Positions 52,437-60,776 of a stretch of DNA of 64,000 bases are shown one piece after another; within the stretch, counting starts at the first letter, position 1; every line of letters begins with the position of its first letter. A program made the position numbers and the translations under genes. Below the pieces are notes generated by a model. The model was not told the DNA's origin, did not search any database, and saw only the letters and a list, made by a program, of their open reading frames with translations. The stretch lies in NCBI GenBank assembly GCA_040544425.1, contig JBEONO010000007.1, forward strand, positions 124,001-188,000, in the 5' to 3' direction. This stretch comes from Solimicrobium sp040544425 (GTDB taxonomy: Bacteria; Pseudomonadota; Gammaproteobacteria; Burkholderiales; Burkholderiaceae_D).

Positions 52437-53655
52437 ATCAACCGAGGTATGTATTATCGGTGCCGGTCCTGCGGGCTCTGTCGCCGCAGCCCTATTACGC
52501 CAGCAGGGACGCGAGGTATTAGTCATTGAGCGCGAACAGTTTCCGCGATTTTCAATTGGCGAGAGCCTGCTGCCGCAAAGCATGGCTTATCTGGAACAGG
52601 CCGGCATGTTGCGTGCCGTGGTTGAGGCCGGATTTCAATTCAAGGATGGTGCCTCATTCGTACGCCGCGAGCAACGCACCGATTTCGATTTTCGGGATAA
52701 ACATTCCGAAGGGTGGGGCACTACTTACCAGGTGCAGCGTGCCAGCTTCGATCAGCTGTTGGCCAGGGAGGCGGAGCGGTTCGGTGCGCAGATCCGCTAC
52801 CGGCATGAAGTCACGATGGTCGATCTGGAGCCAGAACAACCGCTGCTGACGGTCAAACATCCGGACGGCCACAGCTATCAGATTCAGGCCCGGTTCATAC
52901 TGGATGCCAGCGGTTTTGGGCGGGTCCTGCCGCGGTTGCTGAAACTGGAAACGCCGTCCAATTTTCCGGTGCGCGGCGCGATCTTCACCCACATCGAAGA
53001 CCGGATCAGCAGCAATTTTGACCGCAACAAAATCAGAATCACCGTCCATCCAACCCGCTGCGACGTGTGGTTCTGGACCATTCCGTTTTCCGGCGGTCGC
53101 TGTTCCGTGGGCGTAGTGGCTGAAACGGCTTATCTGGATCAGTACCACGGCACGGACATCGAGCGACTGCAGGCCATCATTGCGGAAGAGCCGAATCTGC
53201 AAACCTTATTGGCCGATGCGACCTGGGATACCCCTGCACGTCACATTGTGGGCTATTCGGCGAATGTGGCGTCACTCGCGGGCAAGGGCTACGCCCTGTT
53301 GGGCAATGCCGGAGAATTTCTCGATCCGGTGTTTTCATCCGGTGTGACCATCGCCTTCAAATCAGCCAGTCTTGCGACAGAACTGCTGCAACGTCAGTTC
53401 GACGGTGAAGTGGTTGACTGGCAAACCGGCTACAGTGAACCACTCAAAAAAGGTGTCGATACTTTTCGCGCCTTTGTCGAATCCTGGTACACGGGTGGAT
53501 TTCAGCAAATCATTTTTTATCCCAAACAGCAAGCCGACATCCGCCGCATGATCTCAGCCATTCTGGCCGGTTACGCCTGGGATTTATCCAACCCGCTGGT
53601 CAAAGATACCGCGCGCCGTCTGGCTGCGCTGGAGTCGCTATGTTCAGGTGCCTGA
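52420..53655 (+). CDS. FAD-dependent monooxygenase, flavin-halogenase-like
   Basis: The 411-residue flavoprotein starts with the FAD motif VCIIGAGPAGSVAAALL. It carries GESLLP, the WFWTIP version of the halogenase WxWxIP motif, FLDPVFSSG (the FxxPxxSxxG halogenase pattern) and a lysine in GFQFKDGASF at the place of the catalytic halogenase lysine. Relatives include carrier-protein-directed halogenases such as PltA and aryl polyene oxidoreductases. It could halogenate the aryl head group, as xanthomonadin is brominated, or hydroxylate it. Overlaps: 17 bases with the exporter stop and 16 with the next gene. Confidence 0.85.
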   Translation: MTSHIESTEVCIIGAGPAGSVAAALLRQQGREVLVIEREQFPRFSIGESLLPQSMAYLEQAGMLRAVVEAGFQFKDGASFVRREQRTDFDFRDKHSEGWGTTYQVQRASFDQLLAREAERFGAQIRYRHEVTMVDLEPEQPLLTVKHPDGHSYQIQARFILDASGFGRVLPRLLKLETPSNFPVRGAIFTHIEDRISSNFDRNKIRITVHPTRCDVWFWTIPFSGGRCSVGVVAETAYLDQYHGTDIERLQAIIAEEPNLQTLLADATWDTPARHIVGYSANVASLAGKGYALLGNAGEFLDPVFSSGVTIAFKSASLATELLQRQFDGEVVDWQTGYSEPLKKGVDTFRAFVESWYTGGFQQIIFYPKQQADIRRMISAILAGYAWDLSNPLVKDTARRLAALESLCSGA

Positions 53656-54182
53656 TACTCTGTCTGTTGCTGGTGTCCTGCGCCAGCGCGCCACCGCCGC
53701 CTGTGCGCCTGGGCCTGCGCCTCGCGCCAGCCGATTTGGGCGCAGAGATCGCGCTGCAACAGCATTTGACGATTGAACGCAACGGAAAAACCGATCAGCT
53801 CGACGCCGCGCTGGAAGTGGATGCGACACATTTGCAACTGGTTGGACTGGCCTTTGGGCAGCGCGTATTAACCTTGCAGTACGACGGAAAGGAAATGAGC
53901 ACCTGGCGTCATTTCATGCTGCCTGCGCAGGTACGCGCCGAAGATATTCTGGAAGACGTCCAGCTGACCCTGTGGCCAATAGCTGCCATTCGGAAGGCAC
54001 TTCCACCGCGCTGGCATATTGAAGAACATGATCTTGAACGGTCCTTGTACATGGGTGAGCAACTGATCTGCGTGATTCATTACAGCGCCATGCCGCGCTG
54101 GAGTGGCACGGTCACCCTTGATAACCTGCGCTATCACTACACGATAACGATACAATCGCGGAACAATAATCAGGCTGTGTAA
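53640..54182 (+). CDS. DUF3261 lipoprotein (ApeN-like)
   Basis: The 180-residue lipoprotein has the signal MFRCLILCLLLVSCASAPPP with the lipobox cysteine at residue 14. The rest resembles DUF3261 proteins of aryl polyene clusters (LRYHYTITIQS tail). It sits after the flavoprotein gene with GGAG at the proper distance and may help insert the polyene at the outer membrane. The exact job is unknown. Confidence 0.82.
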   Translation: MFRCLILCLLLVSCASAPPPPVRLGLRLAPADLGAEIALQQHLTIERNGKTDQLDAALEVDATHLQLVGLAFGQRVLTLQYDGKEMSTWRHFMLPAQVRAEDILEDVQLTLWPIAAIRKALPPRWHIEEHDLERSLYMGEQLICVIHYSAMPRWSGTVTLDNLRYHYTITIQSRNNNQAV

Positions 54183-54226
54183 GTTTTTCTCGAACCGCCA
54201 GTTAAATCTCACGTCAGGGAGCATCC

Positions 54227-54706
54227 ATGAATCAGGCAAACCAGGCGCGTCCGCCATTTCCACCATTTACCCGGGAATCGGCAATTCAAAAAGTCAGAAT
54301 GGCCGAAGACGGCTGGAATAGCCGTGATCCGGTCCGGGTTTCCATGGCCTATACGGCTGACAGCAAATGGCGCAACCGCAATGAATTTCTGCAGGGCCGC
54401 GATGAGATCGTGCTGTTCCTGACCCGCAAATGGGAGCGCGAGCAAGAGTATCGCCTGATCAAGGAATTGTGGGCGTTTGAGGGAAACCGGATTGCGGTGC
54501 GTTTTGCTTATGAATGGCATGACGTGCATGGGGCCTGGTTTCGCGCCTATGGTAATGAGAACTGGGAATTTGATGAACACGGATTGATGCGCCTGCGCTA
54601 TGCCAGCATTAACGATCTGGCGATCAGCGAGCAGCAGCGCAAATTCCATTGGCCACAGGGACGTCGGCCGGATGAGCATCCTGGGTTGAGTGAGTTGGGC
54701 CTTTGA
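54227..54706 (+). CDS. NTF2-like protein (DUF1348)
   Basis: A 159-residue SnoaL/NTF2-like small protein. FTRESAIQKVRMAEDGWNSRDP, DSKWRNRNEFLQGRDEI and RFAYEWHDVHGAWFRAYGNE are typical of DUF1348. AGGGAG lies 6 bases upstream of the ATG. It follows the lipoprotein gene by 44 bases and is not part of the classical ape set. Such folds serve as small enzymes or ligand binders; role here unknown. Confidence 0.85.
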   Translation: MNQANQARPPFPPFTRESAIQKVRMAEDGWNSRDPVRVSMAYTADSKWRNRNEFLQGRDEIVLFLTRKWEREQEYRLIKELWAFEGNRIAVRFAYEWHDVHGAWFRAYGNENWEFDEHGLMRLRYASINDLAISEQQRKFHWPQGRRPDEHPGLSELGL

Positions 54707-54955
54707 AATTATTTCGGATCTTTACCTATTGGCTTGAGCAAGTCATTGAAAGAGAAAATTGTGCAGTTGGTGATCAAAGATGCCTGGCTGAGCGAAGAAA
54801 TATGTCGTGGCAGAGGGAATCGGTAAGCCCGATAAACTTCGATGTCCCATTGCCGGATGCCAGCAGCGCACGCAAGGCAGAAAGCACAAGCAGCACTGTT
54901 AATAGTGCGATTAATCATGTAATATTCCGTGCTATTGAGGCTGGACGAGAAAATC

Positions 54956-55213
54956 ATGTCACACATTACCGCAAATGACTTGAAGACCAAGGGCGTCGCT
55001 GCCATTGAAGCTGTGCTTGAAGGACATACTGAAGCCATCGTTTCAGTGCGCGGCCACGCGCGCTATGTCGTGATGGAATTGGGCCACTATCAACATTTAC
55101 GTGAATGCGAACTGGAAACGGCTTTGGCGCAAAGTCGCGCTGATGTGGCTGCGGGTCGTTTTGTGGATGAGTCGGCTGTGCAGCATGTTTCCAAGCTTTC
55201 AAAAACTGCTTGA
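54956..55213 (+). CDS. Phd/YefM-family antitoxin
   Basis: The 85-residue protein (SHITANDLKTKGVAAIEAVL, AIVSVRGHARYVVMELGHYQ) has the N-terminal beta-alpha-beta DNA-binding fold of Phd/YefM antitoxins and a C-terminal helical tail that would wrap the toxin. It should repress its own promoter. A start 27 bases upstream is open but lacks family residues. A RelE-type toxin gene follows 12 bases after its stop. Confidence 0.88.
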   Translation: MSHITANDLKTKGVAAIEAVLEGHTEAIVSVRGHARYVVMELGHYQHLRECELETALAQSRADVAAGRFVDESAVQHVSKLSKTA

Positions 55214-55225
55214 GTGTCTGCACGC

Positions 55226-55501
55226 ATGAGCTATCAGCTTCGGTTCACCCAATCGTACGAGAATCGCGCCAAAAAATTCTTGAAATGCCATCCTGAAGTG
55301 GTCCGACAATATCAAAAGACATTGGAAATTTTGGAAGTGAATCCCTTTCATCCTTCGCTGCGTCTTCAAGCCTTGCAAGGACGGCTGGCAGGTTTGCATT
55401 CCGTGTCGATCAATATCAGTTACCGAATCACTCTGGAGTTCATCATCGCTGACAGCACGATCATTCCTGTTGATGTTGGTGATCATGATCACGTGTATTA
55501 G
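55226..55501 (+). CDS. RelE/ParE-family toxin
   Basis: The 91-residue protein (YQLRFTQSYENRAKKFLKCH, LQALQGRLAGLHSVSINISYRITLEF) has the RelE/YafQ-type fold with a late arginine in SYRITLEF. It most likely cuts mRNA at the ribosome. A GTG at 55214 directly after the antitoxin stop is an alternative start. The pair lies inside the pigment operon between the DUF1348 gene and the next ketosynthase gene. Confidence 0.85.
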   Translation: MSYQLRFTQSYENRAKKFLKCHPEVVRQYQKTLEILEVNPFHPSLRLQALQGRLAGLHSVSINISYRITLEFIIADSTIIPVDVGDHDHVY

Positions 55502-55538
55502 CCCGCGCCGCCATTAAATTTTAAGAGTCCGGAACAAT

Positions 55539-56735
55539 ATGTTTTACCTCAACGACTGCGGCATCGTATGTGCACTGGGACATACTCACAGCGCCATCAA
55601 GGAGCGCCTATTCCGGGCCGAATCCGGTGTGCTGATGACCGACGCCTGGTCACCCGGACGCACGCTGCCACTCGGTCGGCTCGATGACCGGTTCGCCTTG
55701 CCGGACATGGGCCATTTTCCGATTCAACTGCGCAGCCGGAACAATCAAATGGCCCTGGCCGCGCTGGCGCAGATACGTGACTGCGTTGATCTCGCAGTGG
55801 CGCGATTCGGCGCTGACCGGATCGGGATCGTGATCGGCACCAGCACCTCCGGGATCGCCGGAACCGAAACGGCCATGCGTCATTATTTTCAGCATGGCCG
55901 CCTGCCTGATTACTTTCACTATGCGCAGCAGGAAATGGGATCGGCCGCCGGCATGCTGGCCCATGAACTGAACATTAGCGGTCCGGCCTATGTGCATTCC
56001 AGTGCCTGTTCATCCAGTGCCAAGGCCTTTGCCAGTGCGGCACGATTAATTAATATGGGCTTGTGCGACGCGGTAATCTGCGGTGGGGTCGATACCCTGT
56101 GCGCGTTCACCGTTGCCGGGTTCTCGGCTCTGGAGTCGGTGAGTTCGACGGTATGTAATCCCTTCAGTGCGCAGCGCAACGGCATTAATATCGGTGAGGG
56201 CGCAGCCTTGTTCCTGGTGTCGCGTGACAAATTATCATCGTCACAGATTGCCCTTTGCGGTTGGGGTGAGTCCTCCGATGGGCATCACATGTCTGCGCCT
56301 GACCCCGAAGGTGGTGGCGCAAGATTGGCGATTTCTGCGGCCCTGCAACGCGCCGGTCTGCGTCCTGATCAAATTGACTACATCAATCTGCATGGCACGG
56401 CCACGCTGCAAAACGATGCCATGGAAGCACGGGTCGTGCATGATCTGTTTGGCAGCGCCGTGCCGGTCAGTTCCACCAAACCGCTGACCGGGCATGCCCT
56501 CGGCGCGGCATCGGCGATTGAAGCGGCGCTGTGCTGGCTGGCGATGCAGGACGATAATCCACAGGGACGTCTGCCGCCGCATCGCTGGGACGGCCAGCCG
56601 GATCCGGCGCTGCCGGTGTTAAATCTGGCCAATCCTGGAAAACAGTTGAACCGCCCTATACAATGGGCGCTGAGTAATTCATTTGCTTTTGGTGGTTCCA
56701 ATGCCGCCGTGGTGTTGGGAAGAATCCATGATTAA
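55539..56735 (+). CDS. beta-ketoacyl-ACP synthase (ApeO-like)
   Basis: A 398-residue ketosynthase with the complete catalytic triad: cysteine in VHSSACSSSAKAFA (residue ~155), histidine in LHGTATLQND (~285) and histidine in LTGHALGAASAIEA (~320). It is expected to pair with the ApeC-like factor for chain extension. It overlaps the ApeP-like gene by 8 bases. The preceding gene is the toxin, 37 bases away, so expression may depend on read-through from the main promoter. Confidence 0.9.
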   Translation: MFYLNDCGIVCALGHTHSAIKERLFRAESGVLMTDAWSPGRTLPLGRLDDRFALPDMGHFPIQLRSRNNQMALAALAQIRDCVDLAVARFGADRIGIVIGTSTSGIAGTETAMRHYFQHGRLPDYFHYAQQEMGSAAGMLAHELNISGPAYVHSSACSSSAKAFASAARLINMGLCDAVICGGVDTLCAFTVAGFSALESVSSTVCNPFSAQRNGINIGEGAALFLVSRDKLSSSQIALCGWGESSDGHHMSAPDPEGGGARLAISAALQRAGLRPDQIDYINLHGTATLQNDAMEARVVHDLFGSAVPVSSTKPLTGHALGAASAIEAALCWLAMQDDNPQGRLPPHRWDGQPDPALPVLNLANPGKQLNRPIQWALSNSFAFGGSNAAVVLGRIHD

Positions 56736-57195
56736 AGCGTTCCCGGAAATTGCCGACCTGATTCCGCATCGTTCAAGCATGGTGTTGCTGGATCGGGTGA
56801 TCGCAACGTCTGCAGATTCCCTGTGTGCCGAAGTAAGGATTCGGTCCGGGGATATTTTTTTTGATGCAGACATCGATGGCGTCGGAGCCTGGGTCGGTAT
56901 TGAATACATGGCTCAGGCGATTGCCGCGCATGAAGGGTATCAGGCCCTGGCGCGTGGCGACGCAGTAAAAATCGGTTTTTTGCTGGGCGCGCGGCGCTAT
57001 GAAAGTCACTGCGCCAAATTCGCGCTCGGCAGTGTGTTGCAGGTTTACGTGCACCACGTGCTGGAACATGAAAACGGCCTGGGGGCGTTTGAATGCCGGA
57101 TCACCGATGTCGCCGCAACACTGCTGGCCAATGCGACTGTGACGGTATTCAAACCGGATAATGTCGGACAGTTTTTAGAAAGATCGAACGGATGA
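56728..57195 (+). CDS. hotdog 3-hydroxyacyl-ACP dehydratase (ApeP-like)
   Basis: The 155-residue protein contains DLIPHRSSMVLLDRV and VGIEYMAQAIAAHEGYQA, typical of the ApeP-type hotdog dehydratase. It removes water from the beta-hydroxyacyl carrier intermediate to form the double bonds. It probably works with the dehydratase domain of the 44127 fusion, as ApeP and ApeI do. It overlaps the ketoreductase gene by ATGA. Confidence 0.88.
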   Translation: MIKAFPEIADLIPHRSSMVLLDRVIATSADSLCAEVRIRSGDIFFDADIDGVGAWVGIEYMAQAIAAHEGYQALARGDAVKIGFLLGARRYESHCAKFALGSVLQVYVHHVLEHENGLGAFECRITDVAATLLANATVTVFKPDNVGQFLERSNG

Positions 57196-57926
57196 ATGTT
57201 TTGAACAAGACCGTGCTGGTCACCGGTTCCTCGCGCGGGATCGGCAAAGCGATTGCCCTGCGACTGGCGCAGGACGGCTACGATATCGTGCTGCATTGTC
57301 GCAGCCAGCGCGCTGAAGCCGATGAAGTGGCAAACAGCATTATCGCGCTGGGACGCCAGTGCCGCGTCCTGCAATTTGATATCAGCCAACGCGATCTGGC
57401 CGCCACTACCTTGCTGGCTGATGTCGAACAGCACGGCAGTTATTACGGCGTGGTCTGTAATGCCGGTGTGGCACGCGACAATGTGTTTCCGGCGATGTCG
57501 GGAGAAGATTGGGACACGGTCCTGCACACCAATCTGGATGGATTTTATAACGTGCTCAATCCCTTGATCATGCCAATGGTACGAACTAAACAAGCGGCGC
57601 GGATCGTGACCCTGGCCTCGGTCTCGGGTTTGATCGGCAATCGTGGCCAGGTCAATTACAGTGCGGCCAAGGCGGGCATTATCGGTGCCAGCAAGGCGCT
57701 GGCGATTGAACTGGCCAGTCGGGCGATTACCGTCAATTGCGTCGCGCCGGGTTTGATCGAAACTGATATGGTTGCCAAAGTGGCGCTGGAAGAAGTACTC
57801 AAAATGATCCCGGCGCGGCGTATCGGCAAACCCGAAGAAGTCGCCGCGGTCGTGAGTTTTTTAATGAGCCCGGATGCCGCGTATGTGACGCGTCAGGTAA
57901 TTTCTGTCAATGGGGGCATGGCGTGA
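57192..57926 (+). CDS. 3-oxoacyl-ACP reductase (FabG-like, ApeQ-like)
   Basis: A 244-residue short-chain dehydrogenase. The NADPH motif is VTGSSRGIGKAIA, the catalytic YxxxK in NYSAAKAGII, VCNAGVARDN and the C-terminal VISVNGGMA complete the FabG pattern. It reduces the beta-keto group during polyene growth. Overlaps of 4 bases at both ends show tight coupling with ApeP- and ApeR-like genes. Confidence 0.93.
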   Translation: MNVLNKTVLVTGSSRGIGKAIALRLAQDGYDIVLHCRSQRAEADEVANSIIALGRQCRVLQFDISQRDLAATTLLADVEQHGSYYGVVCNAGVARDNVFPAMSGEDWDTVLHTNLDGFYNVLNPLIMPMVRTKQAARIVTLASVSGLIGNRGQVNYSAAKAGIIGASKALAIELASRAITVNCVAPGLIETDMVAKVALEEVLKMIPARRIGKPEEVAAVVSFLMSPDAAYVTRQVISVNGGMA

Positions 57927-59173
57927 GCAGTCAAGGCAATTTTCAAAAGCGCCGCGTGGCGGTGACCGGCATGGCCGGGATCAGCCCGCTTGGCAACGAT
58001 TGGGCCAGCGTGCAGCAGCGACTGAGACAATATCGGAATGCGATTGTCACCATGCCCGAGTGGTCTGACTACGAAGGCCTGAATACTCAGTTAGGCGCAC
58101 CGGCTGTCGCATTCGATCTGTCCGAAAAATACAATCGCAAGGCGCTGCGCAGCATGGGTCGGGTCTCGATCATGGCAACCCGCGCCAGCGAATTGGCGTT
58201 GCTGGACGCCGGTTTGCTCGACAGTGCTTTGTTGAAGAGCGGGCAGATGGGTATCTCCTACGGATCGTCGGCCGGCACGCCCAGCGCAATCGGCGACTTT
58301 GGCCGCATGATGGAAGAGCGCAGCACCAAGGGAATCAATGCCACCACCTATATCAAAATGATGGCGCATACCGCGCCGGTGAATATCGGGGTATTTTTTG
58401 GCGTGACCGGACGGATTATCACCACCTCCAGCGCCTGCACCTCGGGCAGCCAGGGAATCGGCTATGCCTACGAAGCGATCAGCAGCGGACGGCAGATCGC
58501 CATGATCGCCGGTGGCGCGGAAGAATTATGCGCCACCGAAGCGGCCGTGTTCGATACCTTGTTTGCCACCAGCGTCAAAAATGATGCACCCGCCAGCACG
58601 CCGCGTCCGTTTGATGTGGAGCGCGATGGTCTGGTGATCGGCGAAGGCGCGGGCAGTCTGATTCTCGAAGACCTGGAGCACGCCCGGGCACGCGGTGCGC
58701 GGATCTATGCCGAGCTGGTCGGCTTTGGTACCAACTGCGATGGCTGTCATGTCACCCAACCCAATACCGCCACCATGAAGATTGCCATGCAACTGGCACT
58801 GGATGACGCAGGCATTTTTCCTTCTGCAATCGGTTATATCAACGCGCATGGCACCGGAACCGAACAGGGCGATATCGCTGAATCGCATGCGACCGCCCAG
58901 TTGTTTGGCAACCGCACGCCGGTCAGTTCACTGAAAAGCTATATGGGCCACACGCTGGGTGCCTGCGGCGCTCTGGAAGCGTGGCTCTCGATTGAAATGA
59001 TGCGTGCTGCCTGGTTTGCTCCCACCATCAATTTGAGCAGCGTCGATCCGCGATGCGCTGATCTGGATTATGTGATGGGTGAGGGCAGGAAATTGCAGTG
59101 CGAGTATGTAATGAGTAATAATTTTGCATTCGGCGGTATCAATACCTCGTTAATTTTTAAAAAAATTGAATAG
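57923..59173 (+). CDS. beta-ketoacyl-ACP synthase (ApeR-like)
   Basis: A 416-residue ketosynthase starting at GTG. It has cysteine in TTSSACTSGSQGIG (residue ~175), histidine in NAHGTGTEQGD (~310) and histidine in YMGHTLGACGALEA (~340). It is one of two complete ketosynthases in the cluster and corresponds to ApeR, which probably starts or feeds chains. The 3' end overlaps the PPTase gene. Confidence 0.92.
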   Translation: MSSQGNFQKRRVAVTGMAGISPLGNDWASVQQRLRQYRNAIVTMPEWSDYEGLNTQLGAPAVAFDLSEKYNRKALRSMGRVSIMATRASELALLDAGLLDSALLKSGQMGISYGSSAGTPSAIGDFGRMMEERSTKGINATTYIKMMAHTAPVNIGVFFGVTGRIITTSSACTSGSQGIGYAYEAISSGRQIAMIAGGAEELCATEAAVFDTLFATSVKNDAPASTPRPFDVERDGLVIGEGAGSLILEDLEHARARGARIYAELVGFGTNCDGCHVTQPNTATMKIAMQLALDDAGIFPSAIGYINAHGTGTEQGDIAESHATAQLFGNRTPVSSLKSYMGHTLGACGALEAWLSIEMMRAAWFAPTINLSSVDPRCADLDYVMGEGRKLQCEYVMSNNFAFGGINTSLIFKKIE

Positions 59174-59843
59174 CGTGGAATTAAATTCTGAGGCGTCATC
59201 GGCAATCATTCGCCTGATTGATATCAAAACCATCACTGACGAGCAATTGGCCGCAGCGCATGGCTGGTTATCCCCGTCAGAATCCACCCGCTTGCAACGG
59301 CTGGCGCGCACTGAGCGCAAACGCCAGTTCATGGCCGGTCGCGCCTTGCTGCGGTTTTCAATCGCGCAGTTGTTGAACATCCAGGCGCGCGCAATTTCCC
59401 TGTCAGAGCAGGAGCGGCAGGCACCGCAATTGCACATTGCAGGTTTCTCGCCTGTGCCCTTTTTCAGTATTTCTCACAGCGGCAACTGGGTTGCCTGTGC
59501 ATGCAGCAGCTCGACCGGTCTGGGGCTGGATATCGAAGTCCTCGATGCAAAGCGCAATCTGGCCGCAATCGCTCAACACGCTTTTGGAGCCGATGATCTG
59601 GCGTGGCTGCAAAACCAGCCGGATCAGGTCGGCGCGTTTTACCGTCTATGGAGTATCAAGGAAGCGCGCTTCAAGCTGACGCAGAGTTACGCGATTGCGC
59701 CGGTCGAGCATCAGTATGCAATCGAGCACCCAGCTGTTTCAATCGTGATGATGACCGGGCAAGCCCTGGTCGGAGCGCCGGAATATATTGTGATGGAGTG
59801 GGAAAGCGTGGATCGATTTATACAAAGCGAATTGCGCGCTTAA
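59166..59843 (+). CDS. 4'-phosphopantetheinyl transferase
   Basis: A 225-residue Sfp-type PPTase. The magnesium and lysine motifs are GLDIEVLDAKRNL and FYRLWSIKEARFKL. It would activate the two acyl carriers of the cluster. The start may be TTG at 59166 (overlapping the KS stop) or GTG at 59175; neither has a strong ribosome site, so translation is probably coupled. It is the last pigment gene, and its stop is 17 bases from a convergent gene. Confidence 0.88.
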   Translation: MNSVELNSEASSAIIRLIDIKTITDEQLAAAHGWLSPSESTRLQRLARTERKRQFMAGRALLRFSIAQLLNIQARAISLSEQERQAPQLHIAGFSPVPFFSISHSGNWVACACSSSTGLGLDIEVLDAKRNLAAIAQHAFGADDLAWLQNQPDQVGAFYRLWSIKEARFKLTQSYAIAPVEHQYAIEHPAVSIVMMTGQALVGAPEYIVMEWESVDRFIQSELRA

Positions 59844-59860
59844 CTGACATTTATCCTGAG

Positions 59861-60721
59861 TTAATTCCAAATCCAGTTCCATAATCCAGGTAATGCCTGT
59901 TTGGCTGAACCATCGCTGATCGTCCGTGCCAGCGCCGCCCGTTCGAGCGCCTCACGCTGATCGTAAAACGGCTGTGCGGTGGTCGGCATGGCCAATTCCT
60001 GCGCTACCTGCAGCAAGATCTGCAAATACACCTCGACATGGTTTGAGGTATAGGTATTGACGTCATGAAACGTGACGATGATGGGTGTGCAGCCGTCGAC
60101 TACCGGCAATTCTCCAGAGAGCCAGTGCAATTTCAGATTGCCCAACTGCTCCAGCAAATTGCTGTGTTTATGAAAACTGAAATTGACGCCCCAGATCTTG
60201 CCGTCATTTGCACTGAGATCGGTCAGCAGCATGGACAGGCCGTGGTTCTGGTAAGTGGTGAAGGTGCGCAGGTCGTAACTCCAGAACGGCGGTCGCACGA
60301 TTTTTGGCGCGACGCCGGTGATACTGCGCAAATCCGCCATGCCATTATTCAGTGAATCGTCGAATTCTTCCGCGCTCAAATAGCGATGGTTGGCGTGATG
60401 CGGTGTGGCGGTATGAAATTCCAGTAAATGACCTTCATCCCATTCGCGCCGCATCAGCTGACGGCCACGCTCGGTGCCGCCGCCATTGCTGGCACGCGTC
60501 TGGGTAAAGAAGATGGCTTTGATCCCGGGTTGCACGCTGTTGTGCGCCAGCACATCCAGAACCTGTTCGGTGGAATTGTTATAGCGCGCAGCGCTCGGGC
60601 CGTCATCGAAGGTCAACAGAAAACGGATCGGAGCCGGGTCAGATTGCGCCTCGGCATTCGGACAATGCAGCAGGCATAGTAGAAGGCACAGCGGCAGGCA
60701 CAGCGGAAGGCACAGCGGCAT
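59861..60721 (-). CDS. secreted polysaccharide deacetylase family protein
   Basis: About 286 residues. It has a cysteine-leucine-rich signal peptide (PLCLPLCLPLCLLLCLLHC), the metal motif LLTFDDGPSAARYN, the histidine motif EFHTATPHH, RPPFWSYD and VTFHDVN. It should act on an extracellular or cell-wall glycan. The frame is open from 60769, but those first 16 codons coincide with the efp terminator, so I place the start at ATG 60721; no ribosome site is clear for either. It converges on the pigment cluster. Confidence 0.8.
   Translation of the reverse strand: MPLCLPLCLPLCLLLCLLHCPNAEAQSDPAPIRFLLTFDDGPSAARYNNSTEQVLDVLAHNSVQPGIKAIFFTQTRASNGGGTERGRQLMRREWDEGHLLEFHTATPHHANHRYLSAEEFDDSLNNGMADLRSITGVAPKIVRPPFWSYDLRTFTTYQNHGLSMLLTDLSANDGKIWGVNFSFHKHSNLLEQLGNLKLHWLSGELPVVDGCTPIIVTFHDVNTYTSNHVEVYLQILLQVAQELAMPTTAQPFYDQREALERAALARTISDGSAKQALPGLWNWIWN
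60671..60718 (-). repeat. 12-bp tandem repeats in the deacetylase signal peptide
   Basis: Three near-identical 12-bp units (plus-strand AAGGCACAGCGG / CAGGCACAGCGG) at 60683-60718 plus a diverged fourth at 60671-60682. Each encodes four residues (PLCL/LLCL), so copy-number change would lengthen or shorten the signal core in frame. Confidence 0.8.
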
Positions 60722-60754
60722 AAAAAAAACGCTGCAAAAACCTGGCAGCGTTTT
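60722..60754 (-). terminator. terminator downstream of efp
   Basis: Inverted repeat of 10 bp (60726-60735 with 60745-60754, arms AAAACGCTGC and GCAGCGTTTT) around a 9-base loop, followed on the minus strand by a run of eight T. It is a clear intrinsic terminator for efp and lies right against the ATG chosen for the deacetylase. Confidence 0.8.
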
Positions 60755-60776
60755 AATTGGATTCAACATCGTCAGA

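Noticed and set aside
54703..54978. 91-codon plus-strand frame before the antitoxin gene
   Set aside because: Composition is low-complexity and Ser-rich without any domain feature, and it overlaps the antitoxin start region; more likely leader DNA.
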